Part shown: in pieces, positions 21,908 through 33,537 of the stretch
Numbering within the stretch: the first letter of the stretch is position 1
Layout: every line of letters starts with the position of its first letter
From: Macrostomum hystrix
Taxonomy: Eukaryota; Platyhelminthes; Macrostomidae
Assembly: GCA_950097015.1 (NCBI GenBank)
Contig: CATNEN010000001.1
Location: 217,501 to 281,500, forward strand
Direction: 5' to 3'
DNA: 64,000 nt
Made by a program: the position numbers and the translations under genes
The notes under the pieces: generated by a model
What the model saw: the letters and a program-made list of their open reading frames with translations, nothing else
Database searches by the model: none
What the model was told of the DNA's origin: nothing

Positions 21908-22019
21908 TTTCCACTTCGGGCTGATTGGGAGGATATAGAACCAACACTATTTGAAAAGCCGATAAATTTTGACCAATGCGGTGATCGACAAGGCAAATGT
22001 GTTCAATATTTCAACAGGG
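21908..22019 (+). other. Exon-like segment present only in unit 2
   Basis: Bounded by GTTGCAG on the left and GGTGAGTGG on the right, 112 bp, open in one frame (FPLRADWEDIEPTLFEKP, then INFDQCGDRQGKCVQYFN). Unit 1 lacks it, though it keeps the donor-side sequence (CAGGGGTGAGTGG), so unit 1 probably lost it. No family recognised; the parent gene is unknown. Confidence 0.45.
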
Positions 22020-22404
22020 GTGAGTGGCAGATCGGTCCAATCGCGTGCTCGATTCCGTGGCGAGGCCACATTCATTTGGGGCTTCAGGGCCAATACTGAA
22101 GGCATACACTTACAGTGACAGTGTACACTGCCTGACGATGAGAAAGTCAGGGCAGATGAGAATTGCCTCCTCGCTGGTTGCGGGTCGACTGTCAAGAAAT
22201 GATCTTGTAATCTAGTGTCCTTTAATTCTCGTTTACAAGTGCAGTCTACAGTTTTACCCACATAAAACTAATTGCTGTGGTCTGGAACGGGGCTGTATTG
22301 AAATTGCAGAGTATATTTATAATGCCAGATTTAAAGGCCATTTTTCAAAAAGCTTTGTTTGGTTGCCTAGAAGACAAGTGAAATTGAATGCTTTTCTAAC
22401 TCAC

Positions 22405-22756
22405 AACTGAACTTGGTAGAACCGGACAGGGCTGTATAGTTGACGGTAATGTATCGACCTCGATTAATTATATTATCGAAGTCGTTTATCTTCCACGTCT
22501 TCGCTCCGACCTTCGTCCGCATCACCGTGGCTAGGCCCGTCAAGGGAGTCAACGGTGCAGTCTTGATGTCGTCTCGAGGCATGAGCAGTTGGCACACTCT
22601 GCTGACGTAGCCGAATGTGGCGGCAGCGCAGGCGCGTTGGATGCACCGGAACACGCACTCGGTCTCAGATCGAGTATTTGGCTCGTCGACCATGTCAGCA
22701 AGGATTCCGGGGTCAAGGATGGTAGATGGAAGTATCGAACAGAGCGTTGTTTTCAA
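22405..22756 (-). CDS. PAN/apple-like Cys-rich exon, second paralogue, copy 2
   Basis: Identical in translation to 8866-9217. It lies about 280 bp left of the second P-element copy. Confidence 0.5.
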
Positions 22757-23036
22757 TTTCTTTTCAATTTGGGCGAGCGCAAGGGGGTGAGTGGGTCAGC
22801 GGCTAATGTCGCTGCCTCACTTTCCAAGATCTGCGAAGTAGTGACTTGCGGTTGCGGAGATGCACCTTGGCTCGTCAAACCAAATGTGCAACCGAAGCTA
22901 ATTTAAAATAGCTTAACCTCTGCCTTCTGCATGCCCATGCTTGTTTGTGTTTGTGTTTGTGCGTTGGGCCGGCTGTGAGGCGTTGTATGGGGGTGGGGCG
23001 GGTGTGCACCAGCCGTCTGCGCGCGTGGCTTGGTCT

Positions 23037-26000
23037 TCTCGTCCGCGGACCCCGGGATTATAAGCAACTGGACTGGAAGGAGAGATAATTTTATTTTCCA
23101 CCCTATACCACAAGGGGGAAATGCTTCTCCTTTCTGTCCCCCAGTTGGGGCTTGGGGTCTTTGTTCCACGAGGGAAAGAAAGCTTTCGTTGTACACTAAA
23201 AAGCTCTCTCTACAATGTACATTCCAATTCGTCCCTGTTCGTATTTCGGCCGGGGTTGTGGCCTGTAGTGGACTACAATAATTGCTGCACTGTACAGCAT
23301 GTCCTAAAAACGATCTCTCCTTGTTTTTGCTAACTAGCACTCATAATTGTCTGAGACTCTGAGAGTGAAGACCACTAATGGTGAAGGCTTGCTCAGCGTA
23401 CGGATGCTCAAATCGAGCAAATGGAACTGTCGCAGGAGTCAGCTTCCATAGTTTTCCATGGAAGGACCCCGCCCTTCTGGAAAAGTGGAAGCGAGCCAAC
23501 CCAAGGCAGGAGTCTGAGCCAACAAAAAACTCAAGGAATTGCTCTAGACATTTTCATCCGGAAGACTTCGTTGAAAGTTCCATCGATACAAACGTCGCAC
23601 GTAAGAAGAGCAAGGAGCAACTACTAAGACGCCTTTTGAAACAAGAGGCTGTGCCGTCCATCTTTCCCAACGCTCCATCCTACCTGTCCTCTGAAAAAAA
23701 GCCGCAGAGATCAACAGCGGCGACTTCTTCTGAACGTCTGGAGCGGGAACTCAGTGCCCTGCAAAGCAGCATCGACACCTTTCAGGAAGCCGACTCAATT
23801 GCTGATTGCAGCCTACACGACGTGCGCTCCAGACTTGATCAGGAGGAGGAGTAAGCCAGCAGGTATTCAAATCTCTCTGTGTGACGGCAAGCTGTGCATT
23901 TACATGCTTGAGATGGAGCCCCATTTTCATGTTGCGTGCTATATTTGCTTGGCTGAAGACCTCACCGTCACATGTGGATTCCGTGGATTGCCTCTGAAGA
24001 TGAATAGGTTTGTCGATCTGTTGACTAATGGCAAGGTCTCGACCCTTAGCCAGCTTGTTAACATCATGTCAAGAATCAAGATTTTGAAGGAGGATACGGC
24101 CGAGTCTGACGATAAAGTTTCGCATCTGCTGGATATGGCTGAAGACCTGTTAGAAGAGGTGGAAGAGCTGGCAGATAACTGAACGGTGAGCTTTGCTTTG
24201 GAGCAATTGAAGCTGAGTAGAAAGCCAGCATCTGCTCGCAGGTACTCGCAGGAGCTTCTCGTTTTTGCGTATTTAATTTACTCAATCAGTGCCGCTGCAT
24301 ACAAGACCATGCTGGAGCAGGAAGCACTTTGTCTGCCATCTGATCGCACTTTGAGGTCCATCACAGCTAGAGTTGGTTCTAAGGTAGGTCTGGATAACGA
24401 AGGCTATCTTAAACTTCGTGCATCTAAGCTTGAACAAGTTGAGAAAGTTGTCGTCCTTGCGATTGATGAGATCTACATTGCCAATCGGGTTGAGTACAAC
24501 AATGGTCAGTTGAATGGACTGGATGCAGATGGAGCTACAGCAAAGACACTCTGCTCTGCTGCTTCATGATCCGCTCTGTAGCGAGTCAATACAAGGACAT
24601 GATTGCGATGCATGCCGTTGCAACATTGACTGCGAAGAAACTTACAGAATGGTTTCACCAGGCGATGAGTGTCTTAAGAAAGTTTAATTTCACTGTTTGT
24701 GCAGTGTGCGTTGATAATGCCGCAGTGAACCGCAAGTTTGTCAGAGGCCTGTGCGGCAACAACTTCAACCTTTGCTTCATGGATGAATTAACTGGACAGC
24801 CTGTTTTTGTGCTGTTCGATCCAGTGCACAATTTGAAGAACATCTAAAATAAGTTTCAAATCCGAGGAGAATTTCGGTTTCCTGCCTTTCCAATTCGGCC
24901 ACAAGTGTCTGAGGCTCACTTTGGACACATTGTTCGGCTCTACGAGCTGGAAGCAACCAAGCCATTGAAGCTAGCGCACAAGCTCAGCCCTGCCGTGCTT
25001 AATCCAAAGAGCATTGAGAAAACTTCGGTGAAGCTGGCAGCGGAGCAGGCCACTGCAGATTTCACCAGCCTTGGCATATCAGCCTTGGCATATCAGTTGG
25101 CAGCCTTTAGCCTTGGTGCTGAAGCTCTGGCATATTTTGAACGTCAGGACTCCATTCAAAGGGAAAGCGAAACGCGACATCAGCCAGGATCCTGTGCGCT
25201 CTTCGCTTGACTGGAAGCTGCAATTTCTTCTGGAGTTTGCCGAATTTCTAGAGGTAAGGCTTTTCATTGCATTTTTTATGTTGACTCAAAGGCCGCAGTA
25301 CTCAATAATATTTATAAGTCTATGTTACATATTGCAGAGCTGGGAGAAGTCTGGGTATCCTGGCTTGTCTAAAGAAACGTTCCTTGCTTGTCGAGTGACT
25401 TGTCGTGCTCTGGCCGCCTGCGCAGCTCATCTTCTGGATCATGAAGGATTTTCATTTGTTCTCCTTGGAGCACTGCAGTCTGACTGCATCGAAAGTCGAT
25501 TTGGATGGCTGCGTCAGATGTCAGGAACCAATTTTTACATTTCTGCTCGTCAGGTCAAGGAGAACAGCAGGAAGATCGCCGCTGTAAATCTGCTGAAATA
25601 TTCTAAATTCTCACTTAAGGAGATTGACGCTGCAATCGATAAGCCTGACGACAGCAGCAGCTCTGTTCAGGAGTGTGTCAACAACTTGGCCGTAAAGCTA
25701 GACATGGATTGCGAGCCAGCTCCTGCTGATCAGACGGTAATTTATTGCGTCATTGCCGCTGTTGCCCGAACTCTGGTGAAAAACCGAAGGTGTGATTCGT
25801 GCAGAGAACTGCTGTTGGAGGAAGATGCTGCCGCGCAGTTAGATGTTGACTGGGTTCCAGCACAGGCCTCCTCCTTCATTGACCAGATCAACCGAGGTGG
25901 TCTTTGCCAGCCAACTGAGTTTGCTTTTGCTTTGGGCACTCATTGCTGGAAAATTTTCGAAGAGATTCGGCGAAAGGAGACATTGAAGAAGGAGTTCATG

Positions 26001-26505
26001 TGGCGCTCAGCAGCAGCAGCTGGTATTTTGTGGACTCGTGGACGAAATGACCGACGACGCACTTTTTCTAGAATCATTCACCCACCTCACAACATGCACC
26101 CAAGGACATGATGTGAAGACAGAATTGTCTAAAGCGTTCTTCAACTGCATGATGAAGAACCTGGCTAAGGAAGTTTCTGGCGATTCGGAGCGCGGAAGGA
26201 AGCGGAAGATTGCGAAGCTCTCCAGTCAGTCAGCCGATTCCTACTAATAATTAACTGCGGATTCGCCTCGGTTTCAGATTAAGTGGCTTGTCAGAAATGT
26301 TTTGTTTTTTTCACTGTTGCAAAGTGTTTTTTGCAGTTGTGCACGTGTCTATTTATCTATTTATGTGATTTGTGTTCATGTGTTTGTGAGCAATTCATGC
26401 CCCTCTGCAGAAAAGCTGTGTAGGAAACTAATGCCCCCTTGTGGTATAGGTTATTTTTAGCCTTCCAGTCCAGTTGCTTATAATCCCGGGGTCCGCGTCT
26501 CGTCC
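23037..26505 (+). mobile_element. P element with 8-bp target duplication, copy 2
   Basis: Element 23045-26497, offset exactly 13539 from copy 1, with the same terminal repeats, inner inverted blocks and TCTCGTCC flanks (23037-23044; 26498-26505). It is a duplicate by descent, not a second transposition. Confidence 0.92.
23378..26247 (+). pseudogene. P-element transposase, interrupted, copy 2
   Basis: Same THAP finger, catalytic blocks, in-frame stop and frame breaks as 9839-12708; all translated pieces read identically. The breaks predate the segmental duplication. Confidence 0.85.
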
Positions 26506-26964
26506 CTACCCTTCAAACCTCCCCTGATTTGGTCTGCTCTGTGCGTGTGCGGGTCTGGGGTGAGAGGTACTCCGGCTGCCGCCCCTTTTCCCGCTTGGCT
26601 TGCTGCTGTGTGTGAGGTGCCTGTGTCCAGGGGTCCAGATGGCGCGATGGGCGACTCCCGCCTATAGTTCGCCGGCCTGGGGGCATGCCGTTCCTGCGCT
26701 TGGGCGTCAAGTGCCCCAGGCCCCCCTGCAATTAAGAAAGGGCGAGCGCAAAAGCTGGGGCTGAGGTCCTATCTGTGCCGGATGTACCATAAACTATGGG
26801 GGCAGCAGCATTGAGTGCATTGAGTTTGCTGAACTGAAATGTCTGTGGCAGTTTTACCTATACCAAGTTTATTAGATCTAGCTGCTATTTCGTTTTTCTA
26901 AGCCTTGTTGGCCAAACTTTTACCATCCTCAGTCAATCTTTGCGAAATTTAATCTCTAACAAAA

Positions 26965-28642
26965 ATGGATAACTTCTACACCTCTTCAAAAGCAGCTTTG
27001 TTAATTAAACTGCTTATTCTAGTCGCTAGTAGCCAAATATTGGATGCTGCCGACTTCACCCAAGCCGAAAAAGATGAATTCGTCAAAGTTCACAACGACT
27101 ACAGAATATCGGCTGAGCCCAAACCGTTCGTACCTTTGAAAACTGTGGTAAGCTCAATTTTAAATGTGTGACTCGTGACAGAAAAATAGCGATTGTTACT
27201 GTTACTGTATATTTCGGGGACCGTTGCTCAAGCCCAAAATCCAAGGTGGCGCTCCCAAATCGAAGGTCGTTCCGCCCCTCAAATACCAGGTGGCGCCGCC
27301 CGCACATCCAAGGTGGTTCCGCCCCTCAAATACCAGGTGGCGCTCCCAAATCCAAGGTGGTTCCGCCCCTCAAATACCAGGTGGCGCCCCCCCGCACATC
27401 CAAGGTGGTTCCGCCCCTCAAATACCAGGTGACGCCCCCCGCAAATCCAAGGTGGTTCCGCCCCTCAAATACAAGGTGACGCCCCCAAATCCAAGGTGGT
27501 TCCGCCATTTAAATTCAAGGTGGCGACGCCCCCAATCCAAGGTGGTATCACCTCCCCAACTCTACGCTATATAATTACCTTCCCACCTCCACCGCTCCGC
27601 CCCGTAAAGCAGGTATAGATAAAAGTAACAATAATTGCCATAACGTTCCTTTCAGACATGGAGTGCAGCAATGGAGGAAGCCGCAAAAAAATCTTCAAGG
27701 AATCATGGCGGCTGTAAGTATGAGCATAGTAAGTTCAGTCCAGGCGAAAATCTCTTCTATACAACGTATAGCACATTTACTCCAACTGAGATTGTGAAAG
27801 ATTGGCACGACGAGAAATATGATTACGATCACAAGGAGAAAAAGTGTCTGGGCGTGTGCAACCATTATCTTTTGTTGATGCAACGCGGTTTGACTGAAAT
27901 CGGCTGCACGCATTGCGTTGATCGAACGTATCGTAATACATTTGGCCAAACTCAACGTACTATCGTCTATTGCGCCTACAATACGAGAAACACGAACGAG
28001 TGCGTTACTCAATACTTATTTTTACATTTGCACTAATTTCAGTAAGGAAGGAAGGAAGGAAGGAAGGAAGGAAGGAAGGAAGGAAGGAAGGAAGGAAGGA
28101 AGGAAGGAAGGAAGGAAGGAAGGAAGGAAGGAAGGTAGGAAGGAAGGAAGGAAGGAAGGAAGGAAGGAAGGAAGGAAGGAAGGAAGGAAGGAAGGAAGGA
28201 AGGAAGGAAGGAAGGAAGGAAGGAAGGAAGGAAGGAAGGTAGGAAGGAAGGAAGGAAGGAAGGAAGGAAGGAAGGAAGGGAGGAAGGAAGGAAGGAAGGA
28301 AGGAAGGAAGGAAGGAAGGAAGGAAGGGAGGAAGGAAGGAAGGAAGGAAGGAAGGAAGGAAGGAAGGAAGGAAAAAGGAAGGAAGGAAGGAAGTAAGGAA
28401 GGAAGGAAGGAAGGTAGGAAAGGATAATTTGATTTCTATTAATTTGTTTTAGACCATATGACTACGATCCAGATGCCCCATGTCCATCGTGCAAAGCCGG
28501 GAGTGGTACGAGGAAGGAATGGAAGTGGTACATCTTACTTTTTATCGTGTCAATTATTTTAGTAGTTCTTGCTATTTTAGCGTTTTTATTTTATCGAAAT
28601 GAGATAACAAATATGCTCAAACGAACCTTTCCTTCAAAATGA
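26965..28642 (+). CDS. CAP/SCP-domain membrane protein, copy 3
   Basis: Exons 26965-27147, 27656-27999 and 28453-28642, 238 residues, same protein as 13426-15079 as read. The first two exons lie in unit 2 and exon 3 in unit 3. Splice sites are intact. The GGAA intron is slightly longer than in copy 2. Confidence 0.85.
28044..28425 (+). repeat. GGAA microsatellite, CAP intron 2, copy 3
   Basis: About 95 GGAA units; the GGTA variants sit at other places than in copy 2, showing independent drift after duplication. Confidence 0.95.
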
Positions 28643-29150
28643 GACGTGACAAAGCAAGCTGTGAGCCGCAGCACACGAACTTTTAACAGTCAAATTGTAT
28701 ATTTTTTCTGCGAAAATATTTCCCACTTTCTCACTTTCTAAGAAATCGATATTCACTACTTCTTCTACAAGTATACTACTTATACCTATATGGCTACAAT
28801 ATTTTTAGTTATACGCTGGTAGCAAACAACAATCAATTTTTTTAAATTAGTAACACATTTATGAATGAAATTTTTTTCTAATAATTTTCTCCGCTGTCAT
28901 AAGATAATTGCTTAGTTTTTAATTTCAACACTTTAATTTGAAACCATTTTTAACGCTGCATTAATTCCTACTAATTCCTTAAATAGCAACTCACAATTCA
29001 CAACAGAGTGAAAACCACACTTACAATTCGCGCTTAAGGCTTTCTACGAAAGTGTTTCAATGCTGCTTTTTATTTAACAGTTTATTTAACAGTCTTTTGT
29101 TTTATTTAAGATCGAGTTATTCTCAACAATTGCTTTAAAAAAGTTCGTTG
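28643..29150. other. Spacer, third copy, truncated at purine repeat
   Basis: Follows 15080-15590 closely, then passes directly into the purine minisatellite. The break point is near 29090-29150, with a small rearrangement (TTTAACAGTTTATTTAACAG). Confidence 0.6.
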
Positions 29151-29154
29151 TGAT

Positions 29155-30575
29155 GTGAAAGTAGAGGAAGAAAAGGAAGAGGAAAAAGAGGAAGAAAAGA
29201 AAGAGGAGGAAGAAGAGGAGGTGGAAGTAGAGGAAGACAAAGGAAGAAGAGGAAGAAGAGGAGGTGGAAGTAGAGGAAGAAAAGGAAGAAGAGGAAGAAG
29301 TGGAGGTGGAAGTAGAGGAAGACAAAGAAGAAGAGGAAGAAGAGGAGGTGGAAGTAGAGGAAGAAAAGGAAGAAGAGGAAGAAGAGGAGGTGGAAGTAGA
29401 GGAAGACAAAGAAGAAAAGGAAGAAGAGGAAGAAGAGGAGGTGGAAGTAGAGGAAGACAAAGAAGAAAAGGAAGAAGAGGAAGAAGAGGAGGTGGAAGTA
29501 GAGGAAGACAAAGAAGAAGAGGAAGAAGAGGAAGAAGAGGAGGTGGAAGTAGAGGAAGACAAAGAAGAAGAGGAAGAAAAGGAAGAAGAGGAGGTGGAAG
29601 TAGAGGAAGACAAAGAAGAAAAGGAAGAAGAGGAAGAAGAGGAAGAAGAGGAGGTGGAAGTAGAGGAAGAAAAGGAAGAAGAGGAAGAAGAGGAGGTGGA
29701 AGTAGAGGAAGAAAAGGAAGAAGAGGAAGAAGAGGAGGTGGAAGTAGAGGAAGACAAAGAAGAAAAGGAAGAAGAGGAAGAAGAGGAGGTGGAAGTAGAG
29801 GAAGACAAAGAAGAAAAGGAAGAAGAGGAAGAAGAGGAGGTGGAAGTAGAGGAAGACAAAGAAGAAAAGGAAGAAGAGGAAGAAGAGGAGGTGGAAGTAG
29901 AGGAAGAAAAGGAAGAAGAGGAAGAAGAGGAGGTGGAAGTAGAGGAAGACAAAGAAGAAAAGGAAGAAGAGGAAGAAGAGGAGGTGGAAGTAGAGGAAGA
30001 CAAAGAAGAAAAGGAAGAAGAGGAAGAAGAGGAGGTGGAAGTAGAGGAAGACAAAGAAGAAAAGGAAGAAGAGGAAGAAGAGGAGGTGGAAGTAGAGGAA
30101 GAAAAGGAAGAGGAGGAAGAAGTGGAGGTGGAAGTAGAGGAAGACAAAGAAGAAAAGGAAGAAGAGGAAGAAGAGGAAGAAGTGGAGGTGGAAGTAGAGG
30201 AAGACAAAGAAGAAAAGGAAGAAGAGGAAGAAGAGGAAGAAGTGGAGGTGGAAGTAGAGGAAGACAAAGAAGAAAAGGAAGAAGAGGAAGAAGAGGAAGA
30301 AGAGGAGGTGGAAGTAGAGGAAGACAAAGAAGAAAAGGAAGAAGAGGAAGAAGAGGAAGAAGTGGAGGTGGAAGTAGAGGAAGACAAAGAAGAAAAGGAA
30401 GAAGAGGAAGAAGAGGAAGAAGTGGAGGTGGAAGTAGAGGAAGACAAAGAAGAAAAGGAAGAAGAGGAAGAAGAGGAAGAAGAGGAGGTGGAAGTAGAGG
30501 AAGACAAAGAAGAAAAGGAAGAAGAGGAAGAAGAGGAAGAAGAGAAGGTGGAAGTAGAGGAAGACAAAGAAGAAG
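29155..30575 (+). repeat. Expanded purine-strand minisatellite, unit 3
   Basis: About 1.4 kb of the 42-bp purine repeat plus a GAGGAAGACAAAGAAGAAAA variant, the longest of three alleles in the window. It ends in the same sequence as the others (GAAGATATGGAGCTTTTAAA). Confidence 0.9.
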
Positions 30576-30776
30576 ATATGGAGCTTTTAAACTGCCTAGT
30601 GCCTGCCATCTGAGACTGAAATTGCTGGTTTTGCTAATCCATAACGATGCAGGTAATTGATCAGGTCAAACCACAAAGAAGTGCAATCTTCAATCTATTC
30701 AATGAAGAGAGCAGGTTTTACTTATAAACCTTTCAAATAATTACCACAAGAATATTCCACAATGAAGTATTGAAGG

Positions 30777-30902
30777 CCTTTTCGATGAAGACTCTCAACT
30801 GCTTTTGGCAGTCGGCTGCAGATTGTCAGCGGACTACTGGAAGTGTTTAGCCTGTGCGAAGTGCAGCTAGTTGGTGCTTCGCTGGGTCTGCTGAATGTCT
30901 AG
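30777..30902 (+). pseudogene. F-type lectin fragment (unit 3)
   Basis: Only the last 126 bp of the lectin exon remain (from CCTTTTCGATGAAG to the stop), with an internal 6-bp loss (GCAGCC region). The PAN exon, intron and first two thirds of the lectin exon are deleted. Confidence 0.85.
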
Positions 30903-31044
30903 CAATAGATAAGAGCCATTGCAAATAATCGTTGCAAATTGCTTGCTTATTCGTTGCAAATAATCTGCTTCGAGAGCTGCAGCAAATCTAACAAGAGCAT
31001 GTCTATAATACTCAACCCAACAGTCTCATCAGTTATCTAACTCA

Positions 31045-31918
31045 TCTCTACGCTGTCACACATCTTCCCTGTCTCCTCTCTCTTGCCTTATCTCTCCTTT
31101 CTCACCTCTTCTGTCTCACCTCACCTGTCTTAACTCACCTGTCTCATCTCACCTGTCTTATCTCTCTTCTGTCTTATCTCTCTTCTGTCTTATCTCTCTC
31201 CTGCCTCACCTCTCCTGTCTTATCTCTCTCCAGTCTTATCTCTCTCCTGTCTTATCTCTCTTCTGTCTCACCTCACCTGTCTTATCTCTCTCCTGTCTTA
31301 TCTCTCTTCTGTCTTATCTCTCTCCTGTCTCACTTTACCTGTTTTATCTCTCTCCTGTCTTATCTCTCTTCTGTCTTATCTCTCTTCTGTCTTATCTCTC
31401 TCCTGTCTCACCTTTTCTGTCTTATCTCTCTCCCGTCTCACCTTTCCTATCTTATCCCTCTCCTGTCTCACCTTTCCTGTCTCATCTCTCTCCTGTCTTA
31501 TCTCACTCCAGTCTCACCTCTCCTGTCTTATCTCTCTCCAGTCTTATCTCTCTCCTGTCTTATCTCTCTTCTGTCTCACCTCACCTGCCTTATCTCTCTC
31601 CTGTCTTATCTCTCTCCTGTCTCATCTCTCTCCTGTCTCACTTTACCTGTTTTATCTCTCTCCTGTCTTATCTCTCTTCTGTCTTATCTCTCTTCTGTCT
31701 TATCTCTCTCCTGTCTCACCTTTTCTGTCTTATCTCTCTCCCGTCTCACCTTTCCTATCTTATCTCTCTCCTGTCTCACCTTTCCTGTCTTATCTCTCTC
31801 CTGCCTCACCTTTCCTATCTTATCTCTCTCCTGTCTCACCTTTCCTGTCTTATCTCTCTCCTGTCTCACCTCACCTGTCTTATCTCTCTCCTGTCTCACC
31901 TTTTCTGTCTTATCTCTC
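31045..31918 (+). repeat. Pyrimidine-rich minisatellite, unit 3, expanded
   Basis: Same CTCTCCTGTCTTAT repeat as 6600-7210 but about 260 bp longer, with an internal duplication visible as a repeated order of variants. Confidence 0.9.
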
Positions 31919-32568
31919 CTGTCCTCGACACGATCGCAGTCCGATTCCCAGCCCAAGCAATTTGTCTGCTTGAGCAAGACACAGCCAGATTGAGCAAGGT
32001 TAAAACAAAAAAGCAGTTCTTTTGGAAAACAAAATACAAAGAATTTTAACAGAAGTTCGTGAATTATGAAAAAAGCAACAATACTAAATTAGTGTTGCGC
32101 AAGTTTACTATTTTTATCTCAGTTTTAACAATATGGAATCACCAGTTTATCACTGACAAAACGTATGCACTCGCAGCGCTTACTACAAGCAAAACAACAA
32201 AAAAATGTAATCAATTGGAATAGAATTTTATTAGAACTAGAAATTGAATGCACACACTGATAACTCCATTGAAGTTGTGTACACAAAATTAATGTCCAGA
32301 GAGAAAACTAATGAAAGAATTAATTTTTAGGATGCTTAACAAGTAGCCACTTAATGAGTTCATATTTTCGGTTCAGATTCAGATATCAAGCAATCAAAAA
32401 GTGGTTAAGATTAAAAAAGAAAACGTAAAACAATGGTCCACAGGAAAAAAAACTAGGAAATCCACTGCTGAACTGATTGACAATATTTAAACTTTTTTTC
32501 ATTGAAAGTCCCGGAGTTAATGCTTGGGGACATGTTGTGAAATTTAGAATGAAGGTGAGATTGTACAA

Positions 32569-32596
32569 CTGCCTGAAGATGAGAAAGTCAAGGCAG
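32569..32596 (+). repeat. Dispersed hairpin element, unit 3
   Basis: Same hairpin as 7849-7876 with one change (TGAA for TGAC) that weakens the stem. Confidence 0.5.
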
Positions 32597-32939
32597 ATGT
32601 ACACACCTGCGTGAGTTGTGTGCTCAGGAGTCAACGGAATGAGCATAATTGCCTCCTTTGAATTAATTGTCATTTAACCTTTTTGTACTAGACAACAGAA
32701 GCCAAGACGAATAATAAGGCTATTGGTTCATCTGCTAATTTAAACTACATTTTTGTTAAACAGAATGCAATGCAAACCAATGCAAATCTAAACTTGCAAC
32801 AATGAAAATGAAACAAATATTTAAGGTAGGAGAGATGAAATCTAATTTCAAGGATAGGCAAGCATTTAATTAACACTTGAACAGCAATCAAATGCATATC
32901 AAAATTGTTTTTTTAGGCTATAATTTATTTTCATGAAGA

Positions 32940-33369
32940 AATTGACCCTGTAAAAAATTCGGCTGCTTCTTCGGCGGTTTTTTTGTGCAAAATAGGAGTG
33001 GAATCTACCAAAATCCCCCCTATCTCGCAAGAGTTAGAGAAACCACCCAGGAAGCAGCCGATGTAACCGTAAATTGTGCGGAAACCGCCGAAGAATCACC
33101 CGAACCAGTGGCCCATGGGACAACCAGAGAATTCTTTACGGGCGATTCCTCGGCGGTTTCTGAGCATGGAATCTTCCGAACTGGAGGATTTTTGGGTGAT
33201 TCCATTTCGCCACCAAGAAGCACCGAGAAAACGCCCAGTTGGGTAGATTCTAAGCATGGAATCATCCGATTGGTATGTTTCCAGCGTTCGGCTGTTTCTT
33301 TTTCTGGAAACACCGCAGATTCCAACTGGAATCACCCAAAGAAACATCCTATTTTTTAGCGGGGAATTG
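32940..33369 (-). mobile_element. MITE, about 420 bp, reverse orientation, with AATTG flanks
   Basis: Ends are ACCCTGTAAAAAAT (32945) and, inverted, ATTTTTTAGCGGGG (to 33364), so the terminal repeats are about 14 bp with two mismatches. AATTG abuts both ends (32940-32944; 33365-33369) and may be a 5-bp target duplication. No coding capacity. Relatives lie at 47317-47606, 50106-50526 and 61235-61656 in the other orientation. Confidence 0.7.
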
Positions 33370-33537
33370 GTTATATAAAATTACTGCACTACTCTATATC
33401 TTGCCTATTATAACCAGTTTACTAAAGTTAATTGTATTTATGAGGATATGATATTAAACTTAAACAATGGAAATCATAATTAGTCAATACCAAACAGGTA
33501 AATAGATCGCAAACAAATCAAAGTTTGCATCAATCAA

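Larger units (their letters stand above)
439..32660. repeat. Tandem segmental duplication: two full units and one deleted unit
   Basis: The segment 439-14889 is repeated at 14890-28452 with near identity, then in part at 28453 to about 32660. Offsets between units 1 and 2 shift stepwise (13377, 13425, 13539) only at minisatellites and a few indels. Unit 2 lacks about 800 bp of unit 1 (near 1789-2595) and 175 bp (3105-3279), but keeps an exon-like piece (21908-22019) that unit 1 has lost. Unit 3 joins sequence like 14890-15600 directly to an expanded purine minisatellite, then to the end of the lectin exon, the CT-rich satellite and its downstream flank. It lacks the P element and both minus-strand genes. 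Confidence 0.95.
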
